Positions 18,299-26,651 of a stretch of DNA of 64,000 bases are shown here, piece after piece. Source of the stretch: an uncultured Pseudomonadales bacterium (lineage in GTDB: Bacteria > Pseudomonadota > Gammaproteobacteria > Pseudomonadales > Porticoccaceae); assembly GCA_943788895.1 (NCBI GenBank), contig CALSRZ010000005.1:310001-374000 (forward strand). The letters are read 5' to 3'. The translations under genes were made by a program, and so were the position numbers. Under the pieces are notes generated by a model. The model saw nothing but the letters and a program-made list of their open reading frames with translations, did no database searches and was not told the origin of the DNA. Every line of letters starts with the position of its first letter. The stretch's first letter is position 1.

Positions 18299-19300
18299 CT
18301 AGCGGAAAATCGCCTGTTTGTCCCAGCTAACACGTTTTTGTAGAGCCAGCATTAAGCGATCCAAAATAAAACCGATAATGCCAATGGTGATTACCGCGAC
18401 CATAATTCGGCCGAGAGAACTGGATGATCCATTTTGGAATTCATCCCAGATAAATTTTCCCAATCCCGGGTTTTGCGCGAGCATTTCAGCGGCGATTAAA
18501 ACCATCCAGCCAGTCGCCAGGGAAAGGCGCAGTCCGGTAAAGATAAGTGGGATCGCTGAGGGGATAACAATGGTCTTGATATAGACCGGCCATGACAGTC
18601 GCAGTACGCGACTTACGTCGATCAGGTCGCGGTCGATACTGGCGACACCGACAATGGTGTTGACCACAGTGGGCCACAGACAGCAGAGCGCGACGGTGAA
18701 TGCCGAGGTTAAAAAGGCTTTTTCAAAGTAGGGGTCATCGCTGACATAGAGTGCTGATACCACCATGGTAACTAGCGGCAGCCAAGCCAGCGGTGACACT
18801 GGCTTGAATGTTTGAATAATCGGATTGACGGCGCTGTAGACTTTTTCGCTAAGGCCGCAGGCGATACCTAGAGGTATGGCAATCAGGGTCGCAATTAAAA
18901 AGCCAAAGGCGACAGTGTAGAGGCTGGTGAAAATTTGATCGAAGTAGGTTGCCTTGCCGGTGTAGGGACGGATTTTTACTTTAGCATCTGGATTTTTAGC
19001 CAGCTTCTTGGCATTGCGTACTTCTTGGCGAACATAAAATGCATCGGCTTTTTCGCGCTCGGCATGATGTTCTTCGATTAATATTTTTGATTGGTTCCAA
19101 ACATCTCCCGGTCCCGGAAACTGACCCAGAGAGGTAACAATATTGCTGGCGGTTGCCTGCCAGAGAAACAGGAACATCACAATCCCGGTTAGCGGTAGTA
19201 CCGCTGCCTTTACCGTTTTTTCCAAAGCGCTTAACAGGTTAGCTACTGTGATCAGAGACTGTAATTTTGCGATCTTGGATGTGATTGTTGCTGTACTCAT
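18299..19300 (-). CDS. nrtB: Nitrate ABC transporter permease
   Basis: A 333-residue inner-membrane permease of the NrtB/SsuC class. It has an N-terminal membrane segment (PLTGIVMFLFLWQAT), a periplasmic insert (FYVRQEVRNAKKL) and the binding-protein-dependent transport domain. The EAA-type loop lies around VSRVLRLSWPVYIKTIVIPSAIPLIFTGLR. GWMVLIAAEML and the C-terminal RVSWDKQ segment are typical. It lies between nrtA and nrtD in the standard order. Confidence 0.94.
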   Translation of the reverse strand: MSTATITSKIAKLQSLITVANLLSALEKTVKAAVLPLTGIVMFLFLWQATASNIVTSLGQFPGPGDVWNQSKILIEEHHAEREKADAFYVRQEVRNAKKLAKNPDAKVKIRPYTGKATYFDQIFTSLYTVAFGFLIATLIAIPLGIACGLSEKVYSAVNPIIQTFKPVSPLAWLPLVTMVVSALYVSDDPYFEKAFLTSAFTVALCCLWPTVVNTIVGVASIDRDLIDVSRVLRLSWPVYIKTIVIPSAIPLIFTGLRLSLATGWMVLIAAEMLAQNPGLGKFIWDEFQNGSSSSLGRIMVAVITIGIIGFILDRLMLALQKRVSWDKQAIFR

Positions 19301-19418
19301 TTTCGGTGCCTTAATTTAAATTCTTTATATTGCTGTCTTAATTAATTCGGTTTTCAAAACAATCGGCAGGCCGGTTTTGGCCTGCCGTTGTTTTCGTTAC
19401 TGCTCGGTTTAAGAACTC

Positions 19419-20807
19419 TTATAGAATTTCGTCCTTAAGACCAATTGGGAATTTCTTCAGGTAATCATTGGGCTTGGAACCGTCGTAGACGATTTCATCA
19501 ATAAAGTGTTTCTGTGGTGAGCGGAAGCCGCTCTCTTTAGTAAACTCCGGAAAATCTGCAGCGCTCACAACACCCTCTTCGATCAATTCCAGTGCCGCAG
19601 TTTTGTAAATATCCGGGCGGTAAACGCTGGCAGCAACATCGAAATACCACTGGTCAGATTTGGGTTCTGAAATCTGTCCCCAGCGACGCATCTGAGTCAG
19701 GTACCAGACTGCATCTGAGTAGTAGGGGTAAGTGGCGAAGTAACGGAAGAACACGTTGAAGTCAGGAACCGAACGCTTGTCACCTTTTTCGTACTCAAAG
19801 GTGCCGGTCATGCTGTTGGCAATTACATCGTAGTCGGCGCCAACATAGTTGCTCTGGGAGAGAATCTTAACCGCGGCAGGACGGTTGGCATTGTTGTTTT
19901 CATCGAGCCATTTAGCGGCGCGAATCAATGCTTTAACCACGCGTGCTGTAGTGTTTGGATACTTCTCGGTGAACTCCTTAGTCATACCGAAAACTTTTTC
20001 CGGGTTGTTCTTCCAGATTTCGTAATCAGTGACTACAGGTACACCAATACCCTTAAATACAGCCTGCTGATTCCAGGGCTCACCGACACAGTAGCCGTAG
20101 ATAGTGCCGGCTTCGAGAGTTGCTGGCATCTGTGGTGGAGGTGTTACAGACAGCAGTGCCTGTGCATCTAATGTGCCGCTGCTATCACCTTTGTGCGGTG
20201 CGTAGTAACCGGGGTGAATATCGCCCGCAGCCAACCAGTAACGCAGTTCATAGTTGTGCGTGGATACAGGGAATACCATACCCATTTTGAACGGCTTGCC
20301 TTCGGCGGTAAATTTGTCAACCACTGGCTTCATGTAGTCCGCTTTGATCGGGTGAACAGGCTTGCCATCTTCCATCGGCACATAGGGTTTCATCTGCTTC
20401 CATATATCGTTGGAGACAGTGATCGCATTACCATTAAGATCCATACTAAAGGGTGTGACGATATGTGCTTTGGTGCCGTAGCCGATGGTTGCCGCTAGAG
20501 GCTGGCCGGCAAGCATATGTGCGCCGTCCAGTTTGCCGTCGATAACGCCGTCGAGCAGTACTTTCCAGTTGGCCTGGGCTTCGATGGTCACATATAGACC
20601 TTCGTCTTCGAAGTAACCGTTTTCATAGGCGATGGCGATAGGTGCCATATCCGTTAACTTAATAAAACCGAATCTGAGTTCGTCTTTTTCAGGTTCGCCC
20701 AGCTCTGCTATTGCGGAGGTGCCATTTAACATCAGGCCTGCAAAGGCCAATGTTTTAAGTGTGCGAGAAAGCCCGCGTTTAAATTTGTTTGATGTAGCGG
20801 AGTGCAT
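19419..20807 (-). CDS. nrtA: Nitrate-binding periplasmic protein
   Basis: The substrate-binding component of the nitrate importer, in the CmpA/NrtA family. A Sec-type signal peptide is visible ([19 protein letters not shown]). The mature part begins [20 protein letters not shown] and has [37 protein letters not shown] and [12 protein letters not shown], all family-conserved. Length is 462 residues. A GAGG ribosome site precedes it. The 5' leader holds a terminator and sigma-54-like promoter, so expression should depend on nitrogen limitation and on NasT. Confidence 0.95.
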   Translation of the reverse strand: MHSATSNKFKRGLSRTLKTLAFAGLMLNGTSAIAELGEPEKDELRFGFIKLTDMAPIAIAYENGYFEDEGLYVTIEAQANWKVLLDGVIDGKLDGAHMLAGQPLAATIGYGTKAHIVTPFSMDLNGNAITVSNDIWKQMKPYVPMEDGKPVHPIKADYMKPVVDKFTAEGKPFKMGMVFPVSTHNYELRYWLAAGDIHPGYYAPHKGDSSGTLDAQALLSVTPPPQMPATLEAGTIYGYCVGEPWNQQAVFKGIGVPVVTDYEIWKNNPEKVFGMTKEFTEKYPNTTARVVKALIRAAKWLDENNNANRPAAVKILSQSNYVGADYDVIANSMTGTFEYEKGDKRSVPDFNVFFRYFATYPYYSDAVWYLTQMRRWGQISEPKSDQWYFDVAASVYRPDIYKTAALELIEEGVVSAADFPEFTKESGFRSPQKHFIDEIVYDGSKPNDYLKKFPIGLKDEIL

Positions 20808-20836
20808 AAAACCTATACCTCAATATTTAAAATGAC

Positions 20837-20884
20837 AAAAAAAATGCCCGCCTACTATCCGTGGTAACGGCGGTAGGCGGGCAT
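20837..20884 (-). terminator. Leader terminator of nrtA transcript (putative NasT antitermination target)
   Basis: In the RNA sense, a 12-base arm ATGCCCGCCTAC pairs with GTAGGCGGGCAT around a 17-base loop, followed directly by eight U. A smaller hairpin (CTCAT-CGCTG-ATGAG, 20900-20914) and the word GGGTAACGATGCCC precede it. A strong terminator inside the leader makes sense only if conditionally read through. The ANTAR protein NasT is encoded just upstream. The GGGTAACGA-[A/T]-GCCC word recurs in the porin leader. Confidence 0.8.
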
Positions 20885-20944
20885 CGTTACCCGGTGACGC
20901 TCATCAGCGATGAGGTCTTGCATTGCAGTGCGTATAAGTAACTA

Positions 20945-20960
20945 TTCAATAACTGTGCCA
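20945..20960 (-). promoter_or_regulatory. Putative sigma-54 promoter of nrtA operon
   Basis: In the minus-strand sense the sequence reads TGGCACA-GTTA-TTGAA, close to the sigma-54 -24/-12 consensus TGGCACG-N4-TTGCW. It sits immediately before the leader hairpins, so a start about 12 bases downstream would place the whole antitermination region in the transcript. NtrC-type activation is inferred. Confidence 0.6.
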
Positions 20961-21085
20961 GTTATTTAAATTAAGTCGAAAATAGTTTTTTGCGGGAAAA
21001 CAGGTTAAAAACAGGGGAAAAATACAAAGTATTGGAAAAAAACACGGCGAAGCGTCATCTGTTGAGGATGATCAGGCCTAGCATA

Positions 21086-21115
21086 TTTGGTGAGGCAAAG
21101 AAGCCAAGCACCAAA
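21086..21115 (-). terminator. Hairpin downstream of nasS
   Basis: TTTGGTG pairs with CACCAAA, with an inner GGC/GCC pair, 28 bases after the nasS stop. There is no U tract, so it is a weak or Rho-assisted terminator candidate only. Confidence 0.35.
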
Positions 21116-21142
21116 TCTGTGCATTTATATGGTGCGTAGCGG

Positions 21143-22369
21143 TTATCTGTTCCGAGTTGGCACGCTGGGGCTGACCATCAGGTCGCTGCCAAGCTCAATC
21201 CTGTCATTAAGCATCCAGGGTTCGGCATGAATACCTTCAGGCTTGGAGTCCTGCTCGGGGAAGTTCAACCCTGCCCGAGTGGCGGCCTCACGGTAGAGGT
21301 CGCTGCGGAAACATTGCTGTGCCAGAGAGGCCATCTTGTCGCAATCAACCGGCTTGCCGAGAAGTGGAGTAAATTGTTCAAGCATTGATTCAGCCTGTGA
21401 ACGCCATGGGAAACCGGCATGGTGGCTGGAGAAAACATGGAAGTTGGAGCGACTTCGGGTAATCTTCGAGCGTTGCTGAATAAGCTCGCCGGTCAGCGGT
21501 GGACGCAGGTAGTCGGCGGGAAGATCCAGATATTCTGGTCGCGAGAGGATATCGACGGTGGTCTTGCGATTGTCCATATCGGCGAGCCATTCACAGGCGG
21601 CCATCAGTGCCAGTCGCAGGCGCAAATGAGTCGAGGGGTTTCGCGTGTGCCATGATTCCAGTACACCGAGAACTTTTTCCGGTGCGTTATTCCATATTTC
21701 AAATCCGGTGGTGGCCATAATGCCAACACCGTATTCAACGGCAATGGTGTTCCAGGGCGCGCCGACACAAAAGCCATCGATAACGCCCTGAGCCAGACTG
21801 TCGACCATCTGTTCCGGCGGCAAGACAATAATCCGCACTTCGGTATCCGGATCAATACCACCAGCGACCAGCCATTTTCTGAGCAGCAATGTGTGGCTGG
21901 AGAAAGAGTGCACGGTGGCAAAGGTCAGTCTGGTATCCGGGTTTTTATTTAATACTGCCCGCAATGATTGTGCTGAGGTCAGGGCATCTTTTGGCGGCTG
22001 ATCAGAATCAGCGCAGTTATTCATTTTGCTCCATAGCGATGAGGATACTGTCACCCCATTGCCATTTAGAGAGAGCACCAGCCCGGTGATCATTGGTGCG
22101 CGAATACCGGCCGCGCCCATGGTTGTCACCAGCGGCATAGGTGCCAGCATCTGGCAGGCGTCGAAGGTGCCGGCAATGGTTTTGTCGCGAATATTGGCCC
22201 AGGAAACTTCTCTATGCAGGGTCACATTTAAGCCAAACTTTTCATACAACCCGAGATGCTGTGCAACAATCAGCGGGGCGCTATCGGTGAGGCGCATATA
22301 GCCGAGATTGAGATGGTCGAGCTCGGCGGTGGGTAAGTTTTTATTGATTTGTATATTCATAACCGGCAC
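21143..22369 (-). CDS. nasS: Nitrate sensor NasS (NrtA-like without signal peptide)
   Basis: A 408-residue CmpA/NrtA-family protein (LNLGYMRLTDSAPLIVAQHLG, FDACQMLAPMPLVTTMG, GFCVGAPWN, EIWNNAPEKVLG). It lacks a signal peptide, as expected for the cytoplasmic nitrate sensor that sequesters NasT. In known NasST systems nitrate binding releases NasT to antiterminate the nitrate operon. The GTG at 22369 overlaps the nasT stop by one base; an ATG nine bases in is an alternative. Position next to nasT and ahead of nrtA supports the assignment. Confidence 0.92.
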   Translation of the reverse strand: MPVMNIQINKNLPTAELDHLNLGYMRLTDSAPLIVAQHLGLYEKFGLNVTLHREVSWANIRDKTIAGTFDACQMLAPMPLVTTMGAAGIRAPMITGLVLSLNGNGVTVSSSLWSKMNNCADSDQPPKDALTSAQSLRAVLNKNPDTRLTFATVHSFSSHTLLLRKWLVAGGIDPDTEVRIIVLPPEQMVDSLAQGVIDGFCVGAPWNTIAVEYGVGIMATTGFEIWNNAPEKVLGVLESWHTRNPSTHLRLRLALMAACEWLADMDNRKTTVDILSRPEYLDLPADYLRPPLTGELIQQRSKITRSRSNFHVFSSHHAGFPWRSQAESMLEQFTPLLGKPVDCDKMASLAQQCFRSDLYREAATRAGLNFPEQDSKPEGIHAEPWMLNDRIELGSDLMVSPSVPTRNR

Positions 22370-22968
22370 TAGGAATTTTTATTAAGTATTTGTACAACGG
22401 ATTTGGCCGCCTGAGGCAGGCTCTGATTGCTGTCCATAGAAAGGTTGCGCAACACTTTGTGGGCGCTGTCTTCACTGATTCCCTGTTGATCCATCAGCAG
22501 GCGTTTGGCTTTGTCTATCACCGATAGACTTTCCAGCTGAGTTCTTGTGGTATCCAGTTTTTGGCGCAGTGACTGAAAGGACTTAAATTGCGCCATGGCA
22601 ACGTCGATAACAGGTTTTACTTTTTCCGTGTCTACGCCACCCATCATATAGGCGGTGACACCGGCATCTACGGCATCTTTAATAAAGTCGGGATCTTCCT
22701 CTTCCGAGAACATCACTACCGGTGTGGGATTGTGAGCATTGATCACCGACAGGCTGTCGAGAACATCACGGCCCGGGGACTGTAAATCAATAAGGATAAT
22801 ATCCGGTTTGAGCTGTTCGATTTGAAACAGTAAACCTGTTGCAGAGGGCAGTATGGAAATAACCTCAAAGCCGTCTTGAATAAGTTTTTCTTCAACCCGG
22901 GCAGAGCGCTGCGGAAGGTCATCCACCAACATCACACGAGCGTGATTTGTTTCTGCCACTGAGGTCAT
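22369..22968 (-). CDS. nasT: ANTAR-domain antiterminator NasT
   Basis: A 199-residue response-regulator-like protein. The receiver-like half has ARVMLVDDLPQRSARVEEKL and DIILIDLQSPGRDVLDSL. The C-terminal ANTAR RNA-binding part has KRLLMDQQGISEDSAHKVLRNLSM. ANTAR proteins bind paired hairpins in leaders and prevent terminator formation. The ATG at 22968 is chosen because the longer frame starts inside the porin terminator. It overlaps nasS by one base, the conserved nasT-nasS pair. Predicted targets are the nrtA and porin leaders. Confidence 0.93.
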   Translation of the reverse strand: MTSVAETNHARVMLVDDLPQRSARVEEKLIQDGFEVISILPSATGLLFQIEQLKPDIILIDLQSPGRDVLDSLSVINAHNPTPVVMFSEEEDPDFIKDAVDAGVTAYMMGGVDTEKVKPVIDVAMAQFKSFQSLRQKLDTTRTQLESLSVIDKAKRLLMDQQGISEDSAHKVLRNLSMDSNQSLPQAAKSVVQILNKNS

Positions 22969-23004
22969 AAATTTATCTATTGTAAAAAAAACTGAAAAAG
23001 TGAA

Positions 23005-23040
23005 AAATAAAAAAGGGGCGCAGATCATATCCACGCCCCG
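23005..23040 (-). terminator. Terminator after the porin gene
   Basis: GGGGCG (RNA sense) pairs with CGCCCC around a 13-base loop and is followed by a U-rich run interrupted by one A. It lies 30 bases after the porin stop and separates it from nasT, so nasT needs its own promoter or read-through. Confidence 0.75.
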
Positions 23041-23071
23041 ATCTTATTATTACTATCTTTGGGAGATAGGA

Positions 23072-24277
23072 TTAAAACTTCATATTCAACGTCAACCAGA
23101 CTTTATCGGTATCAGTTGCATGGGTGTCTGCAGAGTAGCTGGCATATTTAAGCTGTGCAGAAAGGTTTTTATTGATTTTGTAGGTGCCGACAATATCCAG
23201 TTCCGAACCTAGATCTGCGCCGCCTTCGTCTGCAGTAAATTTATGGTAGAAAACAACAACGGGGATACCAGAAATTTTACCGGCTACTTTTAAGTAGCTG
23301 TCTGCCAGTCCTGTTCCAGGGGTGCCGAGGAACTTATCAGCCCAACCCTGGAACTTGTGCAATGTCGCTAGTGGGGTTTTAAAGCCAACACCTTCATCAC
23401 TGCCAAGCAATTCATAACCCAGAGCAACAGTTACCTTTTTGACCGGTATGCTGAGCTCAGCCATCAGGTAATCAGTGTCGAATGAGGCAGGGTTGTCGCC
23501 ATAGTCTGACTGCGAGGCGATACTGGCGGCCAATGTTGCTTTACCAAGTTTGCCTTTGTAGTCGATACCGTAAGTACTGGTCGAGTTAGCAGCCGCATTG
23601 TCGAAATCGAGAAGATAGGCGTAACCCTTAAATGAATGTCCTTTAGCCGGTGAGTAAGAGGCTAACAGCGCATGGGAATCAGACCCCCACTGCTTGGCCT
23701 GAACTGTGCTGTCGATAGGGCCAAAGATACGGTTTACGTTCCAGATGTAACTGTAGTCGATTTTCACCGAATGAAAATCTGGCAGGCTGACAGTTAATGC
23801 ATCATAAGTTTGCTCATTCTGTCTCCAGCCAACACCACCGACAAAACGCTGACCGGCGTGCAAAATACGCTGACGACCAAGCTTGGCGCTGTAGGATGAA
23901 CCTGCATAGCCGACAAAAGCCTGGTTCATATCTGTACCCTTGGGGTCGGCGACGATTGGGTAGCCAGCATTACCATTGGTTGGCGTCTTGTAGCTCTCGT
24001 TACCAATAACGGTGACATAGTCTACTTCGATACCTGCAGTAAACCCATTGTAGGCAGCTGATTTCCAGGTTAGGCGAGATTTCAGTGTAGAGGCGCCGGC
24101 ATCTTTATCGATACCATCCTGATCGACCATTTCGTAGCGGTAACGGAAAGATGTTGAAGCGCTGCCATCAGTGAACATCTGGCTGACACTGGTTGCATCT
24201 TCGGCAGAGGTTGCGACAAAGGGCTGCAGGCATAGAAGCGCCGCTGCAGCGGTTGAGATGATGCGTGTGTGGTTCAT
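23072..24277 (-). CDS. Putative nitrate-regulated outer-membrane porin
   Basis: A 401-residue beta-barrel protein. It has a signal peptide (IISTAAAALLCLQPFVATSA), many alternating amphipathic strands (FRYRYEMVDQDG, AKLGRQRILHAGQRFVGGVGWRQNEQTYDAL) and a C-terminal Phe (WLTLNMKF), as required for barrel assembly. It resembles the alginate-export-like porin superfamily. A nitrate or anion role is inferred from position next to nasTS and from its leader, which combines a sigma-54-like promoter and a terminator like that of nrtA. The sequence alone cannot give substrate specificity. Confidence 0.8.
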   Translation of the reverse strand: MNHTRIISTAAAALLCLQPFVATSAEDATSVSQMFTDGSASTSFRYRYEMVDQDGIDKDAGASTLKSRLTWKSAAYNGFTAGIEVDYVTVIGNESYKTPTNGNAGYPIVADPKGTDMNQAFVGYAGSSYSAKLGRQRILHAGQRFVGGVGWRQNEQTYDALTVSLPDFHSVKIDYSYIWNVNRIFGPIDSTVQAKQWGSDSHALLASYSPAKGHSFKGYAYLLDFDNAAANSTSTYGIDYKGKLGKATLAASIASQSDYGDNPASFDTDYLMAELSIPVKKVTVALGYELLGSDEGVGFKTPLATLHKFQGWADKFLGTPGTGLADSYLKVAGKISGIPVVVFYHKFTADEGGADLGSELDIVGTYKINKNLSAQLKYASYSADTHATDTDKVWLTLNMKF

Positions 24278-24313
24278 AGTAAATCCTATTGTGAAAAACG
24301 AAGGTCAAAAAAC

Positions 24314-24353
24314 AAAAAAAGCCCGTGCACAAATTTTCGTTTGCGCAGGGGCT
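24314..24353 (-). terminator. Leader terminator of porin transcript (putative NasT target)
   Basis: In the RNA sense a 14-bp stem with one mismatch and one G-U pair (AGCCCCTGCGCAAA against TTTGTGCACGGGCT, loop CGAAAA) is followed by seven U. The word GGGTAACGAAGCCC at its 5' side matches the nrtA leader at all but one base. A terminator before the coding region implies conditional read-through. Confidence 0.8.
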
Positions 24354-24389
24354 TCGTTACCCAGCAGACTGCAATGTCGCTAATCACAA

Positions 24390-24405
24390 TACAATATCCG
24401 TGCCA
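24390..24405 (-). promoter_or_regulatory. Putative sigma-54 promoter of porin gene
   Basis: Minus-strand sense reads TGGCACG-GATA-TTGTA. The -24 half is a perfect consensus; the -12 half has GT for GC. A start about 12 bases downstream would transcribe the whole leader terminator, the same geometry as upstream of nrtA. Confidence 0.6.
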
Positions 24406-24539
24406 AGCCAATAAAATCAATAACTTAGCTGATTTTGAGGGCGCTTAAGGAATGGTTTTGAAACAAGCTGGTGCGAGACTTTTTGGTTTGGCTATATCTT
24501 GGGGCAGTTTTTATTCTGGATGATTTACGTTTAGGAATC

Positions 24540-24574
24540 GGCGCCATTAAACAGTGTGGCTGTTTAATGGCGCC
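24540..24574. terminator. Perfect 15-bp hairpin after pit gene
   Basis: GGCGCCATTAAACAG and its exact complement flank a 5-base loop, ending 6 bases from the pit stop. There is no U tract on the minus strand. It is a likely transcription end or mRNA-stabilising hairpin for pit. Confidence 0.6.
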
Positions 24575-24580
24575 TGAGAT

Positions 24581-25861
24581 TTATTGGCCAAAGCTGGCTT
24601 TGAATATATAGAAGAAGATAATACAGAGACCGGCACCTGCAGGCAAAGTGACCAGCCAGGATAGGAAAATCGATCCCACCATGCGCAGATTCAATGCGCC
24701 AATACCACGGGCTAAACCAACGCCGAGAACCGCACCAACCAATGTGTGTGTGGTTGAGATTGGCAGGCCGGTACCAGAGGCAATAACCACAGTAGCAGCG
24801 GCGCCCAATTCAGCAGCAAAGCCACGGCTTGGTGTCAGCTCGGTAATCTTGCGGCCGATGGTGCCCATCACTTTAAAGCCGTAAGTGGCGAGGCCTACAA
24901 CGATTCCGCCACCACCCAAGAGTAGTATCCACGGAGGCATAATACTCTTTGCGGTAATATCACCGCCGGAAGAGACAATGCTTACCACGGCGGCCAGAGG
25001 GCCTACAGCGTTAGCCACATCGTTTGAACCGTGGGCAAAGGCCATAGCACAGGCAGTAAAGATCATCAGGACGGCGAAGACGCGCTCAACATTGGCGAAG
25101 CGATTATCTGTTTCCAAGCTCAGGTCACGCTTAATTCGGGATAATAGGTAGCTGCCAATTATCGCCACAACAATACCGACCATTGATGCGATCAGTGCAG
25201 AGTCTGCAAAGCTCAATGCCATGCCGTTATCTTTAAAGACGTGCTTGAGACCTTTTAGCAGGGTCACCATGGCGATAAGAAAGCCAACGAAAAACATATA
25301 GATAGGAATATAGCGTTTGGCTTTTGTAAAGGGGTCGTCCTGAAGCAGGATAAGGCGTTGAACACTGCGGAAGAGCGCGAAAGACAGGGTACCTGCTATC
25401 ACTGGAGAGACCACCCAGCTGGCGACAATAGTGCTCACCTTGCCCCAATGAACCGCATCCACAGAAACGCCAATCGCCGCAAAGCCGACAATCGCACCGA
25501 CAATAGAGTGGGTTGTCGACACTGGCCAGCCCATAAAGCTGGCCACCATCAGCCATGTGCCTGCAGCCAGCAGCGCGGATAGCATGCCAAATACCAGATC
25601 ATTGGGTCTTTCGGCAAAGATCGCGGAATCGACAATGCCTTTGCGAATGGTCGAGGTGACTTCGCCGCCCGCCAGATAAGCGCCGGCGAACTCAAATACC
25701 ATGGCGATAAGAATCGCCTGTTTAATGGTCAGCGCCTTGGAGCCAACCGAGGTACCCATTGCATTAGCGACATCATTTGCGCCGACGCCCCAAGCCATAA
25801 AAAAGCCGGCCAGCGCGGCAATGATAATGAGAATAGCCCCGTATTCAGTAAAAAATTCCAT
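24581..25861 (-). CDS. pit: Inorganic phosphate transporter, Pit family
   Basis: An inner-membrane phosphate (or sulfate) permease driven by the proton gradient. Both inverted PHO4 signature repeats are present: GVGANDVANAMGTSVGS near the N-terminus and AHGSNDVANAVGPLAAV in the second half. About ten hydrophobic segments are seen. GWPVSTTHSIVGAIVG and GLPISTTHTLVGAVLG are the paired family motifs. The ATG at 25861 gives the family N-terminus (MEFFTEYG); a TTG five codons earlier is possible. It follows the DUF47 gene, a frequent pairing. Confidence 0.93.
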   Translation of the reverse strand: MEFFTEYGAILIIIAALAGFFMAWGVGANDVANAMGTSVGSKALTIKQAILIAMVFEFAGAYLAGGEVTSTIRKGIVDSAIFAERPNDLVFGMLSALLAAGTWLMVASFMGWPVSTTHSIVGAIVGFAAIGVSVDAVHWGKVSTIVASWVVSPVIAGTLSFALFRSVQRLILLQDDPFTKAKRYIPIYMFFVGFLIAMVTLLKGLKHVFKDNGMALSFADSALIASMVGIVVAIIGSYLLSRIKRDLSLETDNRFANVERVFAVLMIFTACAMAFAHGSNDVANAVGPLAAVVSIVSSGGDITAKSIMPPWILLLGGGGIVVGLATYGFKVMGTIGRKITELTPSRGFAAELGAAATVVIASGTGLPISTTHTLVGAVLGVGLARGIGALNLRMVGSIFLSWLVTLPAGAGLCIIFFYIFKASFGQ

Positions 25862-25909
25862 AGTCCCGGTTCCCAAAAGTGATTATTTTCTAGTGGATTT
25901 TTCTAGTTA

Positions 25910-26590
25910 TTATTTTGCTAGAAGTAGCTCAACTTGGTTGCCAATAAGCTCGGCGGTATCGGCCAGACCACCGATCTGATCAATGATGTTATACATAAAA
26001 ATCACATCAATGGGTGATAGATCAGCTTCGATATTAAATAATTTCTTACGTAATTTCTGCTCTTTTTTGTCGACTTTCTGCTCTTGCGCAGCCAGATCAC
26101 GAATTAGCTTTTTGACAAATTTTACTTCCGATCCGGCAAACCCGGTTTCGAGCAGTTCATCGAGTTCATTGATCGCGCCATGGGCTTTGCGGCAAGTCTC
26201 TGTGGCGCTCTCAGCAAAACCAATAAAGTCATCGTGAAGTTTTTTCGGTATAGCCATTTTTCGACCCAGAACAATACCGCATATATCTTTGGTGAGATTG
26301 GCAATATTGTCCTGCTGGGTAATGATGCTTAGAAGGTCGCCCCTTGAAACCGGCATAAACAAGCTTTTAGGCATATGCATGCGAAATTGTTTTTTAAGGT
26401 CGTCGGCACTCTGTTCTTCGGCGCTGATTTGATCAAAGACCTGCGTTGCCTTGTCCCAATTATCTTCAAATGTCGCCTTTAGGAAAGCGTCTAAAAGGTC
26501 GACGCACTTTATTGCGGCTGCCATATGATTCTGCAGTGGTTTGACGGGGGACACCCCAAAGATATTGGAAATCGAGTTACTCAATGCCAT
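25910..26590 (-). CDS. DUF47 / PhoU-like Pit accessory protein
   Basis: A 226-residue helical protein of the TIGR00153/DUF47 family (PLQNHMAAAIKCVDLL, FRMHMPKSLFMPVSRGDLLSIITQQDNIANLTKDI, DVIFMYNIIDQIGGLADTAELIGN). Such proteins resemble PhoU and usually precede a Pit permease, which they are thought to regulate. That arrangement is seen here with a 48-base gap to pit. Confidence 0.92.
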   Translation of the reverse strand: MALSNSISNIFGVSPVKPLQNHMAAAIKCVDLLDAFLKATFEDNWDKATQVFDQISAEEQSADDLKKQFRMHMPKSLFMPVSRGDLLSIITQQDNIANLTKDICGIVLGRKMAIPKKLHDDFIGFAESATETCRKAHGAINELDELLETGFAGSEVKFVKKLIRDLAAQEQKVDKKEQKLRKKLFNIEADLSPIDVIFMYNIIDQIGGLADTAELIGNQVELLLAK

Positions 26591-26651
26591 CTGAAACCCC
26601 TTTTAAAGTATTTTTAAGTTTATTCTAACGCCCTTTTCTACGCCTTCCCAT

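Larger units (their letters stand above)
20808..21142 (-). other. nrtA upstream region (335 bases without a gene)
   Basis: Holds, in transcription order on the minus strand, a hairpin after nasS (21086-21115), an AT-rich stretch, a sigma-54-like promoter (20945-20960), a leader with a small hairpin (20900-20914), and an intrinsic terminator (20837-20884) just before the nrtA ribosome site. Confidence 0.7.
24278..24580 (-). other. Porin upstream region (303 bases without a gene)
   Basis: Holds the porin leader terminator (24314-24353), a sigma-54-like promoter (24390-24405) and, at its far end, the hairpin following the pit gene (24540-24574). Nothing else is recognised. Confidence 0.7.

Noticed and set aside
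22969-23034. Longer N-terminus for NasT
   Set aside because: The extension lies in the porin terminator and has no similarity to response regulators.
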